NCBI GenBank assembly: GCA_024195265.1
Contig: JAJLRJ010000013.1
Span: forward strand, 12,527,822-12,591,821
Source: Dendrophyllia cribrosa
Taxonomy: Eukaryota; Cnidaria; Anthozoa; Scleractinia; Dendrophylliidae
Direction: 5' to 3'
DNA length: 64,000 nt
This document shows positions 55,661 through 64,000 of the stretch, in pieces (positions within the stretch are counted from its first letter, which is position 1; every line of letters starts with the position of its first letter). A program made the translations under genes and the position numbers. The notes below the pieces were generated by a model. The model searched no databases. It was given only the letters and a program-made list of their open reading frames with translations, and was not told the DNA's origin.

Positions 55661-57337
55661 CATTGCTTAGTGATAACTTTCTGGAAATAGAATGGTCGCC
55701 CCTTGCTCAAGGCTAGGATTTTCAATATTGCCGTCACAAGCTAGCAAATAAGTTATTTATTACAGCCCTATAATGAGAAAACAGGTATGGTGTCCTCTCG
55801 TTTTATTATATCTGTCGATGTACTAAATGTAATAAATAACAATGCGAGAAAGGTATAACAAATTTCATTATAACTTTTCAATATTTTACAAAACGGAATT
55901 AGTTAGTCTAAAGGACTCGGTCGGAGGTTTAATAAAAACAAAACCGTCTCTCTTGTTATGACTATTTGGAAAAACTATTTTGGGTTCGGCGCCGATCCAT
56001 GTCTACACTGATGCACAAAACCAAACTGCCAAAAGAGGGACGTCACATAATTACTCTAAATGACAACACATCACTGAGAGACACCTGCGCGAATTAAAAT
56101 TATCCAAGATTATCACAAACAAAACGGCGTGAAGGTAATTAAACAGCGGAACTACCGAGACACAATTAATATTCAGGGAAGTCTTAAGTGAGACATTTAT
56201 TCTTCGTCTCTTGATTTCTTCATCAGCGATCTGGGCAGGTTGTTAATCGATCCTGCTAACCGATCCTGCTAACCGTGGAAACTTGCACGGTTTCAAACCT
56301 TCTTCCATACTTGTAAGCCCTCTGCCTGGCGATAGGTATCGAAAAACAGATTTTTTTTTTCAGTGTTTTGAATTTTCCGGATTAATCCCGGTCATTCCCC
56401 TTCATCAAAGAGTGAAAAACTTTATCCAATGGATCGAATATATATAAAGAAAGGTATTCGGCGAAACGTTGTGAAAGTACGACTAGTTGTTGCTTTTTTT
56501 AATGCTGTCCCCGTTTTTGGGGGGCACTTATAAGCCAAATGCATTAGATCATTCAGTAACAGGCCAAATAATATTATCATTGATCAAATGCGTCCAGAAA
56601 AGGTTAATATACAGTGATATTAAGTTGTGCAATACAGTTGAAACGTCTCGGGGTTTTTTTAGTCCGCTTTTATCATAAATTTAACCTAACGCTTAAATTA
56701 ATTGTCAGTCGCGTTACATAACTTTCCGCTGAACTGATAAATTGTTTTATACGACAGTTAACGTCTTTACAGATTGAAGCGGGAGTGTAATAACGTGTCA
56801 TATTTCCACTCGTTCAAAAACGGTTATATTACAGGTAGGAGTTTATCCACTGAATCTGGATACTACAATGTCGCTCTTTACACAAAGAAGCCCAATACAC
56901 AACAAACAATGTGGGAAAAAAACACTTGTCGTCTCTCTTTTCACTTTGTGCGTATTTAAGATTTAGTGTTTAAAACGAACAAAAAAGCTCTAACTGTAAT
57001 CAAGTTGTAGCCGCATTTTCTATTTCTACTTTATGAAAAAATATTGCTCAATAACTCAGCTGACATGCTGAACTAGCAGTCTGTTTGAACTGTATATGCT
57101 ATGGGTCTCATGTCTTAATTTGAAAAGCTTTGCATGATTCTGATTATAAATTGAAACGATTAATGAACTCATTCTAGACTACAGTGGAGCGAGAATGGGA
57201 AGAAATTGAAACGAGAAACGATAATTAGTGTCTTTTAGCTTCGTTGTCAGTCTTCGCATGGATAATCTGCCGCCGGGCCTATAATTATACATCACGATAT
57301 TTACGTTTCTGAATATGACATTGCTAAAAACATATAC
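55661..57337. other. Intergenic or intronic, no gene seen
   Basis: AT-rich; would be intronic if the 57338-57596 exon joins lower-coordinate exons. Confidence 0.4.
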
Positions 57338-57596
57338 CTGCCAGTAACGTGTAAGATCGTTTCTCTAGAGGGGTCCAATTCTTCTCGTATGCTGTCCACT
57401 GCCTTTGTAAATGACTGGAACATCCCGTACACACAGCCACCCGGCCTCCAGAAAACAAGCTAGAATTGCCGCCGTGTTTTAGTGTCTCCAGCAATGGAAA
57501 GAATGGACCATGTTTTCGGTTTTGGTAATATAACCGTCTTATGGGACCTGGTGTAGGATCGCTACACGCGGCACATAGCAAACGACGATCTGACAT
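57338..57596 (-). CDS. First exon with paired-cysteine, zinc-ribbon-like module
   Basis: ATG at 57594-57596 (GAAAATGTC) opens 86 codons to a CAG|GTATAT donor. The peptide has C-A-A-C near residues 8-11 and C-T-G-C near 56-59, spaced like a four-cysteine zinc module, with GPFFPLLETL, GGRVAVC and LQRQWTAYEKNWTPLEKRSY between and after. I have seen this C2-C2 layout with a QW(x)3-4E tail in animal regulatory proteins but cannot name the gene. It ends in phase 1, so an exon starting with two bases must follow at lower coordinates. A short upstream ATG-GCT-TGA could act as a minimal upstream ORF. Confidence 0.5.
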
Positions 57597-59101
57597 TTTC
57601 AAGCCATTAATCGAAATTTAACGAACGTGACTGTGACTCGTCGATCTTCTACCGAAAGAGAAAACAACTCTCTTTCCAAAACAAGAGTTCAGTGAAACGA
57701 AGAGCTCGAAATAACTTGCAGTGTTCCCACAACAACGTAACAAACAGCGATTTTGTGAATGCGTACCTGCTGTGCGGGTTTTGGATAAATTATTGATGTT
57801 CGGGATGTGACTTGAAGACCGCAAGGTAGCTAACTTTATTCAGGTATCGATTAAAGTTGTCGGCATAACAACAATTGTTTAATAACGACAGTGAAATAAC
57901 AATCGTAACACCTGCTTAATATTAAGAAGTTAAGTCTGTACTGCAGTCATATTGTAATTTATTCTGTTTTCCGAGAAAACACGTCTTTTTTTCCATCACA
58001 TTTGTTGTAAAATTAAAATTCTGAAGGAAAATGAAGAAATATTTTGCCCCACTTTGTCAGTTTAAAATTTAAGTAGATATATAAACTGTTTTTAATTTCA
58101 GACTTGACAAGTCATCTTTAATTCAGTGACATTGGGACAGTGACCGAGTCAGTATTAATAAATGTTTAAAGAGTTAAAATCCCCAATATGAAAATACAAA
58201 TTCTCCTTGCATGTCCCCATACGTTTCTTATAGAAGTCGTGGGAGTCAATAATTCTCATGACCTCTCTGATTGACAACGGCACTGATATTACAAGGAGAA
58301 ATTTGGATCATGGATCACTATTGGGACTTGAATGGTTCAACGAAGAAAATTACTAAGATCTTTACGAATAAATATGTTGCTGAAATCATGGATTATTGAA
58401 GGTTTATTTTAACCTACATAAATTGAGATAGCTTTTTTTCACGCTTCTGAACAATAGAAGCCTCGCTTCTGTGCAGACAAAACAATAACAGAGGCGCGTG
58501 AAGCATAAAGGACAATACTGAGCCTTTAAATCTATTTCAAGGTAAGCTCAGTAAGGGTTTCTTGCTTTCAATAGTATGTCTAAATGATGATATTTTAAAA
58601 AAAATGACGCAACCGGCGATATGGACAACTTTTGGATGTCTACGAAGCTATGAAAAGGCAATACTTTAAGAGTGCTTATGAAGTCATATCCATTTCCACG
58701 ACAACAGTACGTACAGCTCTCTGATAAGAGCCTCTAAAACTCGGTTTTCGCTAATTATCTTTAAAACTAATCCATGACCTATTAGTTTTTTTTTCTCAAT
58801 TTGGAAAGCACCGCTAATTTCCTTTTCCTTTTTGCGCGATGACAAATATCTATCTATCTAGTGGAAATCAAGTTATTTCCAAAAAAAGAAGGCGAACAAG
58901 AAGATGGTGAAATTACAAACACCCATTGTCTTGAACGATGGTTTTGACTTTGTAGTTGTTACTTGTTTTCCACAAATGGTCGATATTATCGAAAGCATCT
59001 GGTGATCCCCATTGCGCATCACTTACTGTGCATAATTTCTTGCGTCATTAGCGCGTGCACGAGCGCACGCACATTTAGAAAATAGAGCTTTCCTTTGAGA
59101 C
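57597..59101. other. Upstream of the cysteine exon; no gene seen
   Basis: 57600-57830 may hold the 5' UTR and promoter by position. The rest is AT-rich. Confidence 0.35.
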
Positions 59102-59104
59102 TAA

Positions 59105-59803
59105 AGCCTGGTTTCCTGATAATCGCAACGACCGCAGCGCGGATCATTACAATCGACGATCGCTGCGATTCTTGCGATCCCTGCGATCGCTGGGTTCGCT
59201 GAGACCACGGGTTTCCATATGATCGCAGAGATCGCAAGGAAACGTCGAGTAGGCATGGATCCGATAAACAGGCCTGACGCGAATCTTTCGCGCGAAGTTT
59301 AGACATTGCGGCTTTAAATCAGACTTGCTCTTGAAGCGTGCTATCTTCTGATTCTCGCTACAAGCTGTCCTAATGTTTTTGAACTTATTTTGAGCCTCAC
59401 TTGTGCTCATTTTGAACTTTTCGGCAATTTTTGCCCAGCAGTTCTCCTTTTAATATCTGTTTATTTTTGAAATCTTTACTGAATTTGTTGTATATACAGT
59501 CAAATTTCTGTACTTCTTCCATGAAAATGGCGTTGTCTACTTGTGTTGTGGACGCCATTTTGCCGAAAGTGAGATAAACTTTAAGTGCATTATGGGATAC
59601 AAGGCTTTTGGTGTGCAATGCTTTCTGGGACATTTTGGCAAGGATCGCAGAGATAGAAATTTTTCTATCTCTGCGATCGCGAACGCAAGGATCGTAACGA
59701 TCGCATGGATCGCAAAGTTTTTGGTTTCCATATGATCGCAAGGGTCGCACAATACCTTTTTCTGCGATCGCTACGAACCTTGCGATTATATGGAAACCAG
59801 GCC
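59105..59803. mobile_element. PIF/Harbinger-like element carrying a MADF exon
   Basis: AGCCTGGTTTCC and GGAAACCAGGCC ends are flanked by TAA (59102-59104, 59804-59806), the TWA duplication of Harbinger elements. Subterminal regions are filled with TGCGATCG / GATCGCAG motifs. The centre, minus strand, holds a broken MADF frame. No transposase. Confidence 0.75.
59265..59558 (-). pseudogene. MADF (Myb/SANT-like) DNA-binding exon, one frameshift
   Basis: ATG at 59556-59558 (AAAATGGCG) starts MASTTQVDNAIFMEEVQKFD, CIYNKFSKDFKNKQI, matching the MADF fold start (E-V-x-K-x-x-x-I-Y). One base shift near 59450 is needed to reach the continuing frame NCWAKIAEKFKMSTSEAQNK, FKNIRTACSENQKI. Harbinger elements encode a DNA-binding partner of this type beside the transposase. 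Broken as read. Confidence 0.7.
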
Positions 59804-60080
59804 TAAGCTCGGCAAAAATAAGTGGCTGTTTATTCGGCGTAAACGAGCACGGGCACCCCACCTTTTTTCTCGTCCTTTCTAATCAAGACCCAAAACCTTT
59901 GTACGAGAAAAGACTTATTAAATTTCTATTGTAGAAAATTTAATAAATGAGTAAAATAGAGCTGAACTGCAGTTTCTCTGTTTTGCATTTTAGTAATCAG
60001 GAAAACGGGATGAGCCGATTTTGTCTGATATTAGCCTAGCGCTAAGACTTTTCTGTCTAAAACGAATGTAAAAAGTTTAC

Positions 60081-60243
60081 CTATGTCCAACGCAATGTAC
60101 GCGATGTCTTCTTTAGCATGTTCTCGTGAGTTATGAGGAGTTTTCAAATAATGGCAATGCACTTCTTTAACAGCGCCGCAAAAATGCCAAAATAGGGCAT
60201 ATTCGATGCCTAACAGCTCCTTAACCAACACGGGCACCCCCAT
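60081..60243 (-). CDS. Candidate first exon, unassigned
   Basis: ATG at 60241-60243 begins MGVPVLVKELLGIEYALFWH and runs 54 codons to an ATAG|GTAAAC donor. The opening GTGCCCGTG..GTT stretch recurs at 59832-59856 on the same strand, hinting at a local duplication. No family recognised and no partner exon identified. Confidence 0.22.
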
Positions 60244-60329
60244 TTTTTAATTTAAAATTGAAGTTCTCATATAATGAATATCTCGTAGGCAAAGTTTGAA
60301 CAAGAATCTATTATAAGGAGTCTATTTCA

Positions 60330-61085
60330 GTGGAATTACGCAGCCGCTATTTGTGTCGTCATGCAACGCTCCTCCCCACGTGGAGCGAGCGAACGAGCCG
60401 AGAGAACTCATCTCAGTCCCCCCTCTATTCGCATTACTTTCGGTATAGTCGATCCATTTCCGATCGCGTGATTTGCTCGCCCGCTCGACTATCCAGCTAG
60501 AGAGGGGCGGCTAGCAGTCTACAAAACAAACTGTGATGCTGAGTCGGTGGAGGTGTGAACGCGAATATTTGGTATTATAATTCAACACATTGATACACTG
60601 CCCAAATATGGTCAAAAAGTTATCGATATGCGTTATGTCTACATGACGTATAACCAGCGATGGCGGTAAATTTCGCATTTTGAAGGAAAGTGAAAATGAC
60701 TGCTGCCTGCAATTTCGTGATTTTGGGCGAAAAAGTGCGTGAACTATTAGTTAAAAATGGGAAAAGAAAGAAAAAAAGAGAAGAAAAGAAAAGAGAAAAA
60801 ATATTGTTCCGTGATTGGACAAAAAAGGCGCGAAATTTTCGCGTTGTCGCGGTCGCAGTGTTGTTTCTTGGCGTAGCTGAATGAAAACTGGTTCAAAGTT
60901 TAACCGCTCGACAAGGAGTGAATGAAGGAGCACAATTTTCGTAAAATTCCTTTGGTTATCACCTCTGGAATATGGTATAGACTTGATACTTCCTCAGAAA
61001 AGTTTCTTATCTCGTCATTACGGCTGTAGGAGCTAAACTTGAACGAGCAAGCTTGTAAACAACATTGATCGACTCAGCTCGTACT
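60330..61085. other. CpG-rich stretch, possible promoter
   Basis: 60336-60400 resembles the CGCAGCCG..GTCACGCAACGCTCCTCC MITE at 17338. Further along CG is common (60830-60850). A plus-strand mini-exon MEGNKKPNQLQ|GTACGA at about 61109-61141 follows. Speculative. Confidence 0.25.
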
Positions 61086-61526
61086 TCGATGTTTGAAAAT
61101 TTGGTGCTGATGGAAGGGAATAAAAAGCCAAATCAACTACAGGTACGATGTTTTAACCGTTTCTTGTATCCTTTAGCTGTGAATTTTTGTAAGACATAAG
61201 CTTACTGTCCACGCTGCAGTTCTTTCCGACTTTTCGCCGCTATGTTTAGGTTCGTAGCCGTGTGTTTGTTCAATTTGTTTTGATTCTGAATTGAACTTTT
61301 TAAGATACGAAACACTTGTAACTAAGACATTCTATGCCATTTTACTGTGTTTTAATTATTGTAGTCACTACTCTGTCCCGTTCTTTGAGTAGACGAAAGC
61401 TCTTTGTAAAATTAAGCTTAAAATGGTGCGAGGTAAAATATTGTTAGCCTTTTTACTTAATGAAAGGTTGTATATCTCAATGTTTTTTTTCTCGAAACTG
61501 TGATTTGTTATCAATGTGTTGAATTA

Positions 61527-61824
61527 GAGCAGTTTTCAATTGAGTGTCGAAAGTAATTACACAATTGCTTTGGTTTTGCATTGCTACGCTTTGTGATTGG
61601 CTAAAAAATCTCGCGCCACTTTCTCGACCAATCAGAAGTTAAACCAAAACCAATCGTGACTTGCTCGCACGTTGCTCGCACGTGTTTTCCCGCGCTTGGC
61701 TTGGCGCCGCCGACATGTAATTGCTTCGAGCTCTGATTGGTTCATTGGATTGTTTACGACTGCTGTGATTGGTCAGAGTAATTACTTTGGTTTTGGTTTT
61801 ACGACACTCAATTGAAAACTGCTC
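61527..61824. mobile_element. MITE of GAGCRGTTTTCAA family with TA duplication
   Basis: GAGCAGTTTTCAATTGAGTG and its complement, bounded by TA (61525-61526, 61825-61826). The interrupted sequence TGTTGAAT-TA-TAAAAC occurs uninterrupted at about 61993-62011. Confidence 0.85.
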
Positions 61825-62027
61825 TATAAAACAGTTATAGTGTTCAAGCTTGCACAATATTGACAAGGGCGCCACTTTCATTCATGATATGTGATGTTAC
61901 AAGTTTCGCGCGGTAAAACATGTGTAAGCTTTTTTATAAATAAAAGGCTTGTCGGCGATATTTTTTCTTCAAACAGTGCTTTGTTATCAATGTGTTGAAT
62001 TATAAAACTATTATAGCGCTCAAGCTT

Positions 62028-62084
62028 GCGTGATATCGCCTAATTTTAGCCGACGAGGCCGTAAGTATTAGGCGATATCACGCG
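62028..62084. repeat. Short hairpin
   Basis: GCGTGATATCGCCTAA and TTAGGCGATATCACGC pair across a 25-base spacer. Confidence 0.7.
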
Positions 62085-62384
62085 CGCTTTCGCGCTATAA
62101 TGGTTAATTATCGACTGAGTTGACAACAACGATTTATTTTTCAAATAATAAAACAAAATATAGTAGAAACCCGATAAGGTAAGATGGCCACTGGTAATCT
62201 CTTTACGAAGACCAAATTCCCCTAATTGGTGACGTGACCCTCTCACTCCCGTAATAAGACTTGGTTCTAATACAGTACCGGCGTGCCTGGAATATTATCT
62301 CCGGTAGTTTGGCTTATTTATTCCCAGGAGTACGAAACGTTAGAAATCGAATGAAATTTGAGATAGATCGAGCTGCCGTTACGT

Positions 62385-62506
62385 TAGACTGTAAAACAGT
62401 CGTAATTTTTAGGTTGGTCATAGGAACGCGCGCGTGCCTTGAGGGTATCGACGCTTAGAGCCTTTGAGAGCAAGCAGCGAAAAAAAGCCCCGACTTTTGC
62501 AGTCTA
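62385..62506. mobile_element. Old MITE copy, TAGACTG ends
   Basis: TAGACTGTAAAACAGTCGTA at left and TTTTGCAGTCTA at right, related to 8269-8465 but diverged and without visible target duplication. Confidence 0.6.
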
Positions 62507-62649
62507 CATGTATTATTACGTTTATACTACAGGTTTATCAAAAAGCAAGCTCTCACAAGATTATTTTGTAGCAAGCTTACCAAAAGAAACGCTGATGGTA
62601 GTGGGGATGATGACAATGACGACGAAAATGTCAACCGCAAATCCTCTAT

Positions 62650-62730
62650 TAACCCCCCCCCCCCCCCCCCCCCCCCCGGGAGGCTTATTGATTTCAAGTG
62701 CTTTTGGGGGGGGGGGGGGGGGGGGGGAGA
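62650..62730. repeat. Poly-C and poly-G pair
   Basis: A C-run and a G-run separated by about 30 bases, each followed/preceded by AGGCTTATT-like words (GGGAGGCTTATTG, GAGAGGGCTTATTA). A strong potential hairpin. Confidence 0.7.
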
Positions 62731-64000
62731 GGGCTTATTACAATTTAGCGAAACACAAGCAGTTCACCACTCGTTGATTACCGTAATAATGATCATTTTT
62801 AGTACAACTACCGGTTATATTTTCCCCAAAGATCGCGAGTAGTGTTTATGAATTCACGCCAGGACTGGAACGGTACAAATGTACCGGTTATACAGTCAGC
62901 CGTTGTATTTTTGATTGTCTGGGACTGTTGTACTGAACGCTTCGTGTTTTGCATCCTTCCCACGATGCTCCGCGCACCCTGCGGATTCTGCATCATGTCA
63001 AACCCAGTGGACCAAAACATACAGAATACAATGTTGACATTTATTTTCACTATTCCTTTCTCTCTGTGCATCCACAAAGACTGTCAACATACTACAAACA
63101 GATGAGGAAACAAATTAAGAAGACAGTTCAAACATTAGATTTGAGGAGAATATTCAGTTAGACAGGAAAAATTCTCATCTGTCTGTACCACTAAAAATTA
63201 ATACAAATTACTTCTTGTATAATATTCTAAACCATGTTTAGAAACATAAAAATTATGAGCCGAACGCGGTGGAACAGGATTGCGTTGCTGTGAATATATT
63301 ACAATGGTGTTTCTTTTATCATTTGTATTCTGGTTGAAGAGAGATGATGCTACCTCCGTCTGCTGCTGCGGTAACGACTGCTGCCTCGCTCTGACTGAGT
63401 TCTTCTTAGGAACTCGTCACAAGCTGCTGCATGAAGATCGACCTACCAACAAGATCAACAAACAATGTATTACAATCACTTCTATGAAAACTTTATTTGC
63501 ATTGACTTTCAACAGACATTTACACGTTTATTCATACACGATAGGTTTCAAAGCATAAAGCTACGACTACAAAACTAGTTTCGTCTATGTCTTCATCAGT
63601 TGGTCGCTATATTGGATTTGAATACAACTGAAAATAAACTGCACCAAGGTTTGAGACTAATCTTTGCCCTTGCTAGCTTTGCTTTGACTATAAAATACCA
63701 CAAAATTCCGAAAAAATCGTAGGAAACGAAAGTCACCTTTCTTGCAATTCCCAAAAATAACGGTTAAGAGGAATGCATGGAAATCTCTATTAAGCCACCC
63801 CTCTTAAGAAGCAATTTACCCCCCCCCCCCCCCCCCATCTCTTTTAAGCCACCCCATCCCACCCCCTTTAGAAAAAATACACTGTGTGTGAACTGAAGTA
63901 CAGTAATAAGTTCAGTTTGATAGATTGGGCAAATGCTTTACATGTAATCATGTATTACAAAACTGTAGGCATCGATCAGGATCAATTGTATGATGTAATA
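62731..64000. other. End of window, no gene assigned
   Basis: Short frames only. GACGAAACTAGTTTTGTAGT-type sequence at 63565-63590 looks like a retroelement tail. A C-run lies at 63819-63836. Confidence 0.35.

Noticed and set aside
60696..60884. 63-codon Lys/Arg-rich frame
   Set aside because: Low-complexity AAGAAAAG-derived residues; no support.

Overview
Eukaryotic nuclear DNA, most likely from an anthozoan cnidarian and probably a stony coral. This is inferred from AT-rich sequence, animal-type genes with short GT-AG exons in long introns, and a very dense load of short terminal-inverted-repeat elements (MITEs), poly-C/poly-G-ended repeats, DIRS-type and other retroelement remnants. No bacterial operons, rRNA or CRISPR arrays were seen. 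Species cannot be settled from sequence alone.

Two complete host genes could be assembled exon by exon. (1) SUOX, mitochondrial sulfite oxidase, lies on the minus strand (19121 down to 3626): 6 exons, 560 codons before the stop. It carries an Arg-rich presequence, a membrane-like segment, a cytochrome b5 domain with both haem histidines, the molybdenum-cofactor domain with its ligand cysteine, and the dimerization domain. (2) SLC30A7/ZnT7, an early-secretory-pathway zinc transporter, lies on the plus strand (30157 to 43193): 13 coding exons, 362 codons before the stop, with six predicted membrane segments, both HxxxD zinc sites and a His-rich loop. The genes are divergent, separated by about 11 kb of repeats. 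They need not share a pathway: one detoxifies sulfite in the mitochondrial intermembrane space, the other loads zinc into the Golgi/early secretory pathway.

Less certain host genes lie in the last 20 kb, all minus strand: a single-exon 276-residue coiled-coil protein (52166-52996), a first exon with paired cysteines like a small zinc-binding module (57338-57596) with a phase-compatible candidate later exon (54094-54200), and a weak exon at 60081-60243.

Everything else is mobile or tandemly repeated DNA. SUOX introns hold a 1.4-kb minisatellite, a restriction-like-endonuclease LINE 3' end lying inside a TAA microsatellite, a decayed DIRS-like retroelement, a TTAA-flanked 2.15-kb element and many MITEs. 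The 19-30 kb interval holds duplicated repeats, LINE and Ty3-type integrase remnants and two fold-back transposons with exact 10-bp target duplications (24790-25976 and 26779-29275). ZnT7 introns hold hairpin MITEs, a hAT-like element and a nine-unit tandem array. The 44-64 kb part holds further MITEs, a 2.3-kb inverted-repeat element with a 119-bp array, and a Harbinger-like element carrying a broken MADF DNA-binding exon. Several insertions can be dated relative to their hosts because an uninterrupted copy of the target lies elsewhere in the window. I did not find one coherent new biochemical system. The most novel material is the set of fold-back elements with satellite-like ends and the transposon-derived tandem arrays.
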